NCBI RefSeq assembly: GCF_024868665.1
Contig: NC_079904.1
Location: 18,718,947-18,782,946, forward strand
Origin: Triplophysa rosa
Lineage: Eukaryota > Chordata > Actinopteri > Cypriniformes > Nemacheilidae
Length of the DNA stretch: 64,000 nucleotides
Direction of reading: 5' to 3'
Below are positions 1 to 9,732 of the stretch, piece by piece (position 1 is the first letter of the stretch; each line of letters starts with the position of its first letter). A program made the translations under genes and the position numbers. The notes under the pieces were generated by a model. That model did not search any database and was not told where the DNA came from. It saw only the letters and a program-made list of their open reading frames with translations.

Positions 1-345
1 AAGGTGAATGAATGATGCACGCCGTCTCCCTTTTATACCCGGATGTCCGGGGCAGAGTCCGGCATGCAAATTTCATTTGCCAATTTTCATTGGCCTTTTC
101 TAAGCAGTCGGAAACGATTGGTTCTCCGGGACGAACCCCATCTGTCGGTTCGACACAACGTCGAGAGACCGACAGAAAGGGAACTGAACGGCTCGTTTTC
201 TCACAGGCTTGCAGAGATAGGCTCACATATAACAAAGTTACTGGATTGTCATTTTTCATGTTTTCTGAGTTGATAGATGCACCAGACACCCGATTATAGC
301 ACTTAAACATTGAAAAAGTCAGATTTTCATGAAATGTCCCCTTTA
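1..345 (-). mobile_element. LTR-like promoter fragment, cut by window edge
   Basis: Read on the minus strand, this stretch has a TATA box (GTATAAAAGG, complement of 29-38) close to position 1, preceded by GC-rich sequence and a short repeat of CAAATGAAATTTGCATG type. Further upstream is an inverted motif around 140-175 (TCGGTTCGAC / GTCGAGAGACCGAC). The layout suggests the U3 part of an LTR or another mobile-element promoter that reads out of the window. The segment ends at about 345, where LINE-like coding sequence begins. I do not recognise the family with certainty, and no partner LTR or duplication is visible. The open frames here are not convincing genes. Confidence 0.35.
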
Positions 346-690
346 AAGATGCGCTCCATTTTTCGGGCCGCTTTCTTTAGAGCCTGAGTGTGTTCATTAT
401 GTGTTCATTATACCATGGTGTGGGACTGCCATTTTTAATCTTCTTTAAACGTAGAGAAGCAACTGTATCTAGCGTTTCAGAGAAGGTGGAATTAAAATTT
501 TCAGTGGTAGTGTCAAGATCTTCAACGTTATTTCTCATGCTAGCAATTTGAGACAATTCGGGCAGATTATCAAGAAACGCATCTTTGGTAGTTGAAGTTA
601 TTGTTCTACCATATTTGTAGCCGTAGGCCAGTGAAGCAAACATAATACCAGATAATGATCCGAAATGTCTTCATTCTCAAAACCAAAAAA
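346..690 (-). pseudogene. LINE endonuclease/RT linker fragment
   Basis: The minus-strand translation contains ISDHYLV, the SDH signature found near the end of apurinic-type endonucleases of non-LTR retrotransposons. After a frameshift at about 640 it continues with a linker typical of L2/CR1/Rex-type LINE ORF2 proteins, including SPTPWYNEH followed by basic helix sequence. Only about 110 codons remain, and the reverse transcriptase core is absent. The fragment abuts an LTR-like piece at about 690 and is a dead relic. LINE identity is fairly secure; the clade is a guess. Confidence 0.6.
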
Positions 691-1697
691 TACTTTATTT
701 AATGAAAACACAAAACAAAACCCACAATGGGGCAAAACAGGAAATAATAAATAATCAAACAAACCAAAACACTTCCCATGAGGGGGAAATAAACTCAAGG
801 ATACAAAAGGGAACTAAACGTACACTTCAAAAACACTACACTGCAGGAACACGGCAGGGACAAGATTTCTGGACGAGGGTAACACGACATGTACAAGAAA
901 CAATGAACCGCACGGAACTAGGGATGCACCGAAACGAAAATTCTTGGCCGAAGCCGAACATGATGTGAAACACTTGGCCGAAGGCCGAATAATACCGAAC
1001 ACCGAACATGGTTTTTGCATTTCTTCTATTTATTAAGTTATTTTCTCACTATTGCACAAACTGAATAGTCAAGATGTGCTTTTTATAATTTGTCTTGCTT
1101 TTCAATAAAATACAATACAACTTAATATAAAATTGAGCAAAACAAAGTAAATTCAAACAAAAAATTGAGCCCTCTCCCTTCATGAATAGCCTATATTAAT
1201 TAGGCCTATAACTGACTGCTAAAAGAATGTAATGTAAGTTACTCTGTACCCCTACAACAAAACAGTTCATTAAAAACTGTCATTCCACATTAGGCCTATA
1301 AACTAAAAATACAAATAAACTAGAACTGTTGGATTATTATAGGCTACATTGCAAAATGATTTGAGAGAAAAAAAAACATCCAATGCAAGCAATTCTGACT
1401 AATGCTGACTGACAACCATTTCAGTTCACGTCTCTCCTCCAAACTCTGCCCACAAAAGATGACTGTTCTCTCAGAAGGTGCACAGAACATACTTTGACAA
1501 GTTGTTTAGTACAGGGAACTGTGTGCACACGACCACTGTATGATGTCAAAGGATGTCGCGAGCGGCGGGGCTACTGTCAGACCGCCCGCTTCCCGTCTGA
1601 AGTAAAGTTACCGACCGGTAAAGATGCTTTCATTCAGAAATTTACTTCCATGCGGCAAGTCCCGTTCTGTGTCTTTCTCGGACACTTTAAAATGCTC

Positions 1698-1738
1698 CAC
1701 ACACACGCACACGCACGCACACACACACACACACACAC
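1698..1738. repeat. (CA)n microsatellite
   Basis: About 40 bases of CA/CG dinucleotides inside the hAT element. It creates spurious open frames of Thr-His repeats that should not be called as genes. Confidence 0.95.
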
Positions 1739-1775
1739 TGCCAAAATGTTTGCGGCAGTAATAAAGCGCACGCGT

Positions 1776-1809
1776 GTCTCTCTCTCTCTATCTCTCTCTC
1801 TCTCTCTCT
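1776..1809. repeat. (TC)n microsatellite
   Basis: About 34 bases of TC dinucleotide with one interruption, near the right end of the hAT element. Confidence 0.95.
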
Positions 1810-1957
1810 GCGCTGCTTGCTGCTTGATCGTATCACGAGTCATGTTTGGTAAAATTTATTCGGCCATTTCACATATTCACAGTTTTTTGCTATTTTCGGC
1901 CGAACATTTTCGGTGGCCGAACATTCGGTGCATCCCTAAGAAGGACAGGATCATGAC

Positions 1958-2650
1958 ACATACTTACAATTGGCACAGGATTAGGGGTTGGTATTGTTGC
2001 ATGCAATTTGTGCATACTTTACTATTACTAGTACAGTAAGTACATATACATGCTGATGTGTTTTTTATGTGTTGTAAATTTTACATTTAGTCAATGCGCA
2101 TACATGTTAAACAGCTCAACCAGGTCTCCTCCATTTGAGCCAAGATGGACTAACAGCCACAGGATGGAGGTCAATGGCCAGTTAGTCCAGCACATTAACC
2201 ATTTTGGACAAGCTAGTGCCAACACAGAAGCTACTTGTTGGCAACTGGTGCCCTTGACCAAAAACCAATAGATTTTTTCCCATATAGGCTTTTGGAAGAT
2301 TGCAAAAAAGAATCCGTGTTAACAAAGGTTTATACCAATCAAGACAACCTTTACAAATAAACACAAAATGTATACATTTTGAATCCCAAATACAATCAGC
2401 AGAAGTAAAAAGCTCATATTTTAGGAATTAATTTGTTAATGATAAAAAGCCCCTGATTCTAAAGATTTGTGTTTGTAAATGGAGTAGCTGTATAATTAAC
2501 TGTACCACATGCTAACTGATTGTTTGTCCCCCAAAGACATTTAGAGACCACAAGCTTATCCCAAAAGAGAAAGAATGTAACAAGAACAATCAAGGAAAAA
2601 GCAAGAAAACAAGCGCCCATTATCTACTGTTGCTATGGAGTATACTAAAG
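1958..2650. other. Unassigned non-coding sequence
   Basis: AT-rich sequence without convincing ORFs or splice-flanked exons. The open frames at 2050-2271 and on the opposite strand have no recognisable composition. Confidence 0.5.
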
Positions 2651-3939
2651 CCCTGTTCGCACGGGATTAGTATTACCTGGAGACCTCTGGTCATTTGTAA
2701 TAATTGCAGAGATTGTGTGTGATCTTAATCCCGTGCGAATCGGCCATGTCTGTAATTTGTAAGGTAAAAATTCCCCCACAAATTACCTACCATATTTTGA
2801 CGAACACCGAGGTCCTGTGATGATATTAGTCCAGTGCGAATCGGCATCTCTGTGATTTGGCGCACTCAAAAATCATTTTTCAAGGTTTATCCACCGTTTG
2901 CTAATAATGGAGGCTGTTTTGATATTAATTTGGTTGCGGATTCATTTCCACACATTGTCAAAACTGTTGTTTTGACCGGGAGTCTTCCGTTTATTTATTT
3001 ATCTTGGAAACGCTTGTAAAAGCACTTTTCACATAGAGATCCCAGAAAATACACGGAAAATGTGTCCGGTAATTTGTCCCGGGATCGTTAGATTTTGTAC
3101 ATTCACACTGCCAGTGATTTTCTGGAATCTGTGCGTGCGTTCACACACATTCCGTGAAGATCCCGTAAAGACACATGGCGTAATATACTGCAAAGTTATG
3201 TAATGTGCATTTTTTTGGTCGGGAAATGAGGGTTGATAACTGGTACTTGTGAACGATACTTGTGTTTTTAGGTGGCTAAATAGCGCAGTTTGTTATTTAT
3301 TACTGCCTTCCTTTATTAATTAGGCCTATTTTATTTAGGCTTAATTAACAATCTCTTTTTTTGGTTATTATTCTGTAGCATGTATTGTTGCCTTTTGCAA
3401 ATGACAAAGACGTCAATTTAAAAAAAAAACTTTTGTATTTATATTTTTATTGGTAAATGCAGAACAACGAAGAGGCACAAGAACGCAAGGTAGGCTATAG
3501 CCCAACGAGATTAAGCTAAATATAAGCTAAATATAAAATGTCATATGAAAACATATAAATGCAAATTGTTCAGTATTGTTCAGTGCAAATTTACACAACC
3601 TTAATAAAAAAATATAACGGAATCCTGCGAAGTTAAAATGAGCCAGTATTTTTGCAACGTAGCCTATACAAAAGGCACGGTATAATATTTTTTCAGTAAT
3701 ATGATGTACAACAATGTGAGTTTAAAAATAAGTTTATCGTTTTTTAAAACAAAGTTTGAGAAAAGTTTTTGAGCATTAAGATTTTGTAACCATTTTAGAA
3801 TAAGATCACGCAGATCAAATGAAAAACCCGCTAATGAGACCTAAAGTATATTGCACATAATTCTATAAAAACCACAAATAAACACTAAGGTCGGTATATG
3901 ATCACCGGTAGGTGATAGTTTGGAGTTAGTCTGTTAACA

Positions 3940-4398
3940 AGCGGGTTTCCATCACTCTGGTTTTATTCGCATTTTGAAGTTTCGCATCAGAAACGAGTGA
4001 TGGAAACACCAAATTTCGAATTAAAAACCTTTAATTCGCAAAAAAAAAAGCTTTTACGCTCGCTTGAGGTGGTTTTTCATTTTTTGAAAAAGAGTTAATG
4101 TGAATAATGGGAGATGAAAATGCATTTGCCGAATAAATTCCTCCAAAAAGTCTCGTAACTGCACTATGAGACGGCGAAACCTGACTAACCAGAGTACTGA
4201 TCTTGCATTTATTGTGTTTCGTAATCGTCTGCTTGCGCAAGTATTATTATACAGTATATGAAAATGATAATATTCAGTGGCTTCTCTTACTATTCTTACG
4301 GATATTTAGTGGCAGTTTATTAGGACAGTGACGGCTGACTGGATGGAAACGGTTCTTATTCGCAAATGTTTTATGCGATATTTCCAATTTTGCACAGA
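3940..4398 (+). repeat. GATGGAAAC-type MITE, copy 1 (right end missing)
   Basis: Starts AGCGGGTTTCCATCAC and shares essentially all of its length with the copies at 20709, 22273 and 45898. The right TIR is lost at about 4398, where other sequence begins. A minus-strand frame at 4031-4240 is shared in part by the 20.8-kb copy, but it looks like a by-product of repeat sequence and is probably not a protein. Confidence 0.8.
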
Positions 4399-4918
4399 AA
4401 CACACGGGCTTCTCCGCAGCACGAGCACGGAAGGTGCACACAGCCGTTTTTAAGGTTGGTAAGCGATCAAGTTTATTGAAGCGCTGTGTATTGTCGTGTT
4501 AATATTTTTGATAGAAGTAATTTCAAGTTTAAATAGCGTTTAGAAGCAGACAACTCTATTCTCGCATCTGACCTTATGTTTGGTGATTAGGACTCTTGCA
4601 TTCATCCATGCTTAAGCTAAAGACAAATAGTAGTTTTTGATTTACAAACGAAAAAAAATAATCGCTTAACTATATTTGTTTTCATAGCCAAATTATTTAC
4701 GATTTATGATGTGTGCCATCACTACATGGCTTTTACGGCATTGTTTCTGCCTTTTGTTCACACAGGGCACTTTCCGGGACTGTTCCCGTTAATGTTATAG
4801 GTCCCCTTTCCAGAATCATTTTCTATCCGGGATGCGTTTGCGTTCACACAGAAGGCACTCTGGCAATTTTTTGGCAATTTTCCAGGATCAGTGGGCTGTG
4901 TGAATGGGGATTTAACAT

Positions 4919-4990
4919 TGTCAGCATTTGAGACCCGTGATCGCGCACCGGACAGAAGATCACCGCGATCGCGGGTCTCAAATGCTGACA
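4919..4990. repeat. GC-rich hairpin, 27-bp stem
   Basis: Arm 4919-4945 (TGTCAGCATTTGAGACCCG...) is the reverse complement of 4964-4990 with one mismatch. The loop is 18 bases. The stem contains GATCGCG and its partner. It lies near the right end of the 2651-5201 element. Confidence 0.9.
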
Positions 4991-5269
4991 GGTCATATAT
5001 CATTAAACACCATAAAACAATAGGCTATTCAAACTATATGCAAAGCCTTGCCATCACATCCGGGAAATAAGTCAGTAAATTTGAGTAAAATCACAGGCTT
5101 CACTTATCCCGTGCGAATGCGCTACATGATCACAGACAATCTCTGCAATTATTACAAATGACCAGAGGTCCCCAGGTAATACTAATCCCGTGTGAATAGG
5201 GTTTAAGCCTATAATGTATTTCTTTGCATTAACTATCTGTCCTATCACTGTTTTTCTTCTCACAAATAG

Positions 5270-5493
5270 CTTTGTGTTACTATTCCACCTGTCGCATGTG
5301 TTGCCATGGACGTGTTCTGGTCGTCACAGCAACGGCAGAGGAGGAACGGCTCAGGAAGGGCAAACGTGTGTTTTTTTACATCCCACAGATTCCCCAAAGG
5401 AACAAGTCTTACATGCAGACGGAGTGTACAGGAATGAGTGAGGAACTGACCCCAAACCCTCACATAGCTGATCAATGCGTTCTTTACAGGAAG
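5270..5493 (+). CDS. Orphan coding-exon candidate, unidentified protein
   Basis: A pyrimidine-rich tract followed by ACAAATAG at 5262-5269 makes a good splice acceptor, and AGGAAG/GTAATG at 5488-5499 a good donor. Between them 74 codons are open, after a two-base carry-in. The translation starts LCYYSTCRMCCHGRVLVV, has a charged stretch (EEERLRKGKR), and ends DQCVLYRK. The amino-acid mix is protein-like and richer in Cys, Arg and Glu than nearby random frames. I do not recognise the family. It is opposite in strand to foxn3 and would be nested in or beyond its intron. No partner exon was found. It could be a captured or decayed gene fragment next to the transposon that ends at 5201. Confidence 0.35.
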
Positions 5494-5821
5494 GTAATGA
5501 GAGAGGACATCAAAGGAAGCTGTGGGTATCATTTTTCTTTGTTGCAATCTCTCTTTCTTTCTTGGATGTAAAGAGACTTTTTACTTGAAGCACCAAGACA
5601 TGCACTTAACCCTTAGGTAATGGATTTCTTAACAAGATTGCATGTTAGTGAATGCATTCTTGACTCATTTACAGTCTAAATTATTTCAACAGTGCCATTA
5701 TTAAAAACTAAAACTAAATAAAAAATGTTTTGTTAACTAAAAAAATTATAAAAAACAAACATACTTTCCAAAACACCAAGACCCTTAAAATGCAACTGAA
5801 TTAAAAATATTTTATTATCAG

Positions 5822-6598
5822 TTAAAGGGATAGTTCACCCAAAAATGAAAATTCTGTCAACATTTACTCACCCTTAGATTGATCTGAACCTGTATAAATG
5901 TCTTTGTTCTGCAAAACGCATATGAAGATATTTGGAATAATGTCAATAACCAAACAGATCTCATCCCCCATTGACTCCCATAGTATTTATTTTTTCCCAC
6001 TATGGCAGTAAATTGGGAGATTTGTTTGGTTACTGACATTTGTGACCCTGGACAACAAAACCAGTCTTAAGTAGCACGGGAACATTTTTAGTAATCGCCA
6101 AAAATACATTGAAGGGGTAAAAATTACAGTTTTTTCTTTTTACCAAAAATCATTAGGATATTAAGTAAAGATCATGTTCCATGAAGATATTTTATAAATT
6201 TCCTACCGTAAATGTATAAAAACTTTCTTTTTGTGAGTGGATGGCCTGCTACAGTGCCTCAGATGAACAACTTCAAAGGCGATTTTCTCAATATTTTGCT
6301 TTTTTAGCACCCTCAGATTACAGCTTTGTAAACCGTTGTTGTTCCGCCAGATAGTGTCCTATCCTAACAAACCATATATCAATAGAAAGCTTATTTCTTC
6401 AGCTTTCAGATGATGTAAAAATCTCAATTTCGAAAAATTGACCCTTAAGACTGGTTTTGTCGTCCAGGGTCACATTTTTTCAAATATCTTCCTTTGTGTT
6501 CAGCAGAACAAAGACATTTATACAGGTTTGGAACAATCTCAGAGTGAGTAAATGATGACAGAATTTTCATTTTTGGGTGAACTGAACTTTCCCTTTAA
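5822..6598. mobile_element. Cyprinid-type MITE (TTAAAGGG ends) with insert
   Basis: The left end, TTAAAGGGATAGTTCACCC and then AAAAATGAAAATTCTGTCA, is mirrored at the right end by TGACAGAATTTTCATTTTTG and CCCTTTAA. This sequence type is very abundant in carp-family genomes. The element is split by a second element at 6041-6474. Partial relatives occur at 14730-14780 and 15461-15650. It is non-coding; the open frames inside are chance. Confidence 0.8.
6041..6474. mobile_element. Nested MITE with 31-bp TIRs
   Basis: Begins TGTGACCCTGGACAACAAAA and ends with its near-perfect inverse, TTTTGTCGTCCAGGGTCACA, with CCAGTCTTAAG and CTTAAGACTGG just inside. The internal 370 bases are AT-rich and non-coding. 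It sits inside the 5822-6598 MITE and so is the younger of the two. Confidence 0.85.
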
Positions 6599-6866
6599 TG
6601 CATTCATTTTGCCCATCCTACAACACCTAAAATTCTAAAACACCTAAAAAAGCCCCATGATTCCTGTCACCGTCTCTTTCTTCAGAGATGGAAAATTCCT
6701 AAATTTTCAAGGGCCAAACAAAATGGAAAGTGTAAATGAAAGTAACAGAAGACAACAAACTGATGAAGACCAAAAAACAATAAGGTGCAGAGAAACAGAA
6801 AGGACAATGAAAAAAGGAAATGGAAGGATAAAGAAGAAAGAACTAAGTGAGAAATTGAGGCATTAC

Positions 6867-7015
6867 CTGTGGTATTGCTGAGGAGAGGCAGATGGGGAGG
6901 TAGAAGGTTTTGGAAGCCGAGGAGAATACGGATGATATGGAGTCTTCTTCAGCGCCTGAATCAAATTGTGTCTGTAGTCAGGATCAATAGACCAGAGAGA
7001 ACCCTTTCCTATGCT
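6867..7015 (-). CDS. foxn3: foxn3 second coding exon (end of forkhead domain)
   Basis: The minus-strand exon is bounded by acceptor TGTAG (7020-7016) and donor GTAATG (6866-6861). It reads [14 protein letters not shown], then [14 protein letters not shown], continuing directly from the RSQ at the end of the upstream exon at 14034. This is the wing-2 and C-terminal end of the FOXN2/FOXN3-type forkhead, including the family's GKGSLW and [12 protein letters not shown] strings. The remainder (about 18 residues rich in Pro and Ser, ending QQYH) is less conserved. Length is 149 bases, so it leaves phase 2. From memory, vertebrate FOXN3 has LWCIDPEYRQNL here; this copy has Ser, Asp and His at three of those positions. 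The exon is too short to stand out as an ORF and was found by reading the minus strand for the missing wing. Confidence 0.88.
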
Positions 7016-7506
7016 CTACAAATATAAAGAAAGAAAGGTTTTTGTAATGTTATATTTCAGTATATTGATTTTAATATTATGAGATTCTGTATTGATGTGA
7101 TCACACTGCACACAATCACACACAAAAAACTGTGTATTGAAAATGAATTTGTAGCATTAGGTTTCGTCAATATGCACTTGTTGTTTGTCTTTATAAGTAG
7201 TAAATATCCATACACGTCTTTTCACACTACAGATCAATATCTGCAATGCTGACCGGAAACTGAAAAGCAGACTGAGAGCTCGAGACCCTTGTTGTAGTGA
7301 AGACAGAATCACCTTTAAAATTGCCTCAACTGGCAACACTAGCGTGTATTTTTAGATCAAAGAAGCCATTCTCCACTAATTAAGCAGTCTGCCCTCCATC
7401 AGGAGCTTCCAGAGTCACACTTCACTTTACCAAAACAAAACAAAAACACACAAAAGCCATGAAATTTAACCAGCAGTTAATTTAAACACTGAAATAAACT
7501 TTACTT

Positions 7507-7521
7507 AAAATACTGTGTGAA
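7507..7521. repeat. Target-site duplication, left of LINE
   Basis: AAAATACTGTGTGAA here is repeated exactly at 9718-9732 after the poly-A of the LINE. A 15-bp duplication is the usual product of target-primed reverse transcription. Confidence 0.9.
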
Positions 7522-9349
7522 GTTTCTTCTTCATCGGGGTACCCGCCAAGGTTGTCCATTGAGCCCTTTACTTTTTGCCATGGCGATGGAACCTTTAGCA
7601 GTGAGTATAAGGAGTCATCCGCAGATATCCCCTGTCAGGATGGGAGGTATGGAACATCGGATTTCCTTATATGCGGATGATGTGCTTCTCTTCCTGTCAG
7701 AACCGGAGAGATCTCTGCCTTTTTTATTTGATCTTATCAAGGAGTTTGGTGCCCTTTCGGGATACAGTGTTAACTGGCAGAAAAGTGAATTTATGCCATT
7801 ATATGACACTATGGACACAGGTTTTATCAATAATCTTCCTTTTAAAACTTTGAGTGAATTAAAATATCTGGGTGTCACTGTGCCTAGAAAATACAAGAAA
7901 TTGCATGAAACAAATTACAAAGTTATGGTAGACAAACTGAGGCGTGATGTGGAAACCTGGCGGGTACTCCCGTTAACAATGATCGGCCGTGTTAATGCAA
8001 TCAAAATGGTCACCCTACCGAGATTTCTTTACTTGTTTCAAAATATTCCAATTTTTCTAACTCAGCTATTCTTTAAGACACTTGACTCTGTGATTATGCC
8101 ATTTATTTGGGGATATAAGGCCCATCGCATATCTAAAACTCATATTTGTAAGACAAAAGAGGTAGGAGGCCTAGGCCTCCCTTACTTTCGGCATTACTAT
8201 TGGGCAGCCAACGTGCGGGCCTTAATGTATTGGCGCAATGCAGGGCCTGGGGAGTCGACCACTAACATTCCTGCGTGGCTCGCTATTGAGAAAGATATTC
8301 AGGGTTTTTCATTACCAGCTCTACTCTTTGCAGAAAACAAACCTATTAGAAATTTTAAAAAATGCAATCCCATTGTTGTAAACTCTCTCAAGATTTGGTA
8401 CCAGATAAGAAGGATCTTTAAACTACCTCAAATATGCTCTCTTACCCCTATAGCTTGTAACCACGCATTCCCTGTCTCGCAAACAGATAAGACCTTTCTA
8501 TCTTGGAGGGAAAAAGGGATCATAACCATAGGGGATTTATACATTGACAGCATATTCGCTACTTTTAATCAGCTTAGACAAAAATTTGGAATACCCCCCT
8601 CGCATTTTTTCAGATATCTACAAATACGGAACTATGTAAAAACCAGTATGTCTAGTTTTGAAACCTACAAACCCCCTGAACATCTATATAACATCATGAC
8701 TCTCGAACTCGACACAAAAGGTATTGTTTCCAGATGTGTCGAATGTTTGAATTGTTCCATAGAACCTCTAACACAACACTTAAAGATGTCCTGGGAGGAA
8801 GACTTGGGTATAGATATCCCAGATGATTCCTGGGCTGAGGCCCTCCAAGGTATTAGGACTTGTTCTATTAGTTCTAACTTTCAACTAATCCAATACAAAG
8901 TTGTACATAGGTTACATTATTCCTGTACCAAATTACATTCTATATACCCCTCGGTATCACCTCTATGTATTAAATGTAAGTCCAAGGAGGGCACACTGGC
9001 ACATCTGTTCTGGACATGTCCAAAAATATGTAAATTCTGGTCTGATATCTTCTGCTTTTATGCCAAGATACTCAAGACTAATCTTCCTTATGACCCTCTG
9101 GTCGCTATACTGGGTTGGGCCCCAACCTTGGAAGCCTATAACCTTAATCAAATTCAGACGATACAATATGGGATGATAATTGCAAAGAAGGCAATTTTGT
9201 TGATGTGGAATAAAGAGACGGTACCCAAGTTAGAGATGTGGCTCACAGAATTTAGTAGTATGTTACACATGGAAAAGATCAGATATGAAATTGCTGGTAA
9301 ACCTAGAAAATTCTTACAGATTTGGAATTCTTTCTTTGAATATTTGTAG
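7517..9349 (+). CDS. L1-type LINE ORF2, C-terminal 610 codons
   Basis: Reverse transcriptase of a non-LTR retrotransposon, which copies its own RNA at a nicked chromosomal site. GTRQGCPLSPLLF lies at residues 8-20 and the catalytic YADD at 52-55. A long thumb/connector region follows, and a Cys-x2-Cys...His...Cys knuckle begins near residue 484 (CIKCKSKEGTLAHLFWTC), as in L1/Tx1-clade ORF2. The endonuclease and the front of the RT are absent because the insertion is 5' truncated. The first few codons come from the target site, so the listed ATG is accidental. The frame is otherwise uninterrupted to its stop, which suggests recent insertion. It cannot move by itself. It lies antisense within the foxn3 intron. 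Confidence 0.9.
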   Translation: MKFLLHRGTRQGCPLSPLLFAMAMEPLAVSIRSHPQISPVRMGGMEHRISLYADDVLLFLSEPERSLPFLFDLIKEFGALSGYSVNWQKSEFMPLYDTMDTGFINNLPFKTLSELKYLGVTVPRKYKKLHETNYKVMVDKLRRDVETWRVLPLTMIGRVNAIKMVTLPRFLYLFQNIPIFLTQLFFKTLDSVIMPFIWGYKAHRISKTHICKTKEVGGLGLPYFRHYYWAANVRALMYWRNAGPGESTTNIPAWLAIEKDIQGFSLPALLFAENKPIRNFKKCNPIVVNSLKIWYQIRRIFKLPQICSLTPIACNHAFPVSQTDKTFLSWREKGIITIGDLYIDSIFATFNQLRQKFGIPPSHFFRYLQIRNYVKTSMSSFETYKPPEHLYNIMTLELDTKGIVSRCVECLNCSIEPLTQHLKMSWEEDLGIDIPDDSWAEALQGIRTCSISSNFQLIQYKVVHRLHYSCTKLHSIYPSVSPLCIKCKSKEGTLAHLFWTCPKICKFWSDIFCFYAKILKTNLPYDPLVAILGWAPTLEAYNLNQIQTIQYGMIIAKKAILLMWNKETVPKLEMWLTEFSSMLHMEKIRYEIAGKPRKFLQIWNSFFEYL

Positions 9350-9717
9350 GGTGATCATTGATCATTGAATTTAACGGTCTGGTCAAATGCTTTAAGAATG
9401 GTATTACTGTGGATTATTTATCGGGCAATGTACAATTAGTTAATCTTTCCTCTCTTTATGTTTGGATGATTTTTGACATAGGTGTTTTATTTTGAAGTTA
9501 TGTACAGTATATCTGTCTATTTACATATGTATGTATCCATATTGTTTCTTTATGTACGTTTGACTACTCCCATACATATGTGTATATGGGTGCGTATTAT
9601 TGCTGTAGATTGCATATCTTTGATACTCACAATTTATTTGTTGTTTATTTGCTGGCATGGGGTGGGGGGGTTGTTTTGAAAATTTGGAAAACTTTAAATA
9701 AAGTATTTAAAAAAAAA
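7522..9717 (+). mobile_element. 5'-truncated L1-like LINE insertion
   Basis: The insert runs from a truncated ORF2 through a ~350-base 3' UTR to AATAAAGTATTT and a short A-run. Perfect 15-bp duplications flank it (7507-7521, 9718-9732). These are hallmarks of target-primed insertion. The 3' UTR has a G-rich run (GGGGTGGGGGGG type) at about 9659-9670, common in L1-like tails. Confidence 0.92.
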
Positions 9718-9732
9718 AAAATACTGTGTGAA
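9718..9732. repeat. Target-site duplication, right of LINE
   Basis: Exact second copy of the 15-bp sequence at 7507-7521. Confidence 0.9.

Larger units (their letters stand above)
919..1938. mobile_element. Non-autonomous hAT-type transposon
   Basis: The terminal inverted repeats are TAGGGATGCACCGAA at 919-933 and its complement TTCGGTGCATCCCTA at 1924-1938. Additional subterminal GGCCGAA repeats occur at both ends (946-990 and 1898-1930). TIRs of this sequence are typical of hAT elements in fish. There is no transposase; the interior is AT-rich, with a CA and a TC microsatellite. Flanking sequence on both sides belongs to an LTR, so the element landed in an older LTR. A clean 8-bp duplication is not visible. 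Confidence 0.7.
691..1957 (-). mobile_element. LTR of gag-only gypsy-like family, split by a hAT element
   Basis: On the minus strand this begins TGTCATGATCC (complement ending at 1957). Beyond the inserted hAT it continues with the same landmarks as the LTR at 34518-35019, notably GCCCCATTGTGGG and CCCCCTCATGGGAAG blocks and a polyadenylation-type ATAAA near 690. The 3' terminus is missing where it meets the LINE relic. Related LTR sequence is also found at 51800-52201. No open reading frame remains in this copy. Confidence 0.55.
2651..5201. mobile_element. DNA transposon with ~70-bp TIRs, non-autonomous
   Basis: The first ~70 bases (CCCTGTTCGCACGGGATTAG onward) reappear inverted at the right end (5130-5201), with the same internal landmarks: ATTACCTGG, GACCTCTGGTCATTTG and TTGCAGAGATTGT. 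Similarity between the arms is high. No transposase is visible in the 2.5 kb between them. Inside are a copy of a dispersed MITE (3940-4398) and a strong GC-rich hairpin (4919-4990). TAAAG and TTTAAG flank the ends but do not form a clear duplication, so the superfamily is unknown. Confidence 0.7.

Noticed and set aside
1494..2039. 181-codon ORF on the plus strand
   Set aside because: Runs through CA and TC microsatellites and hAT terminal sequence; no protein features outside low complexity.
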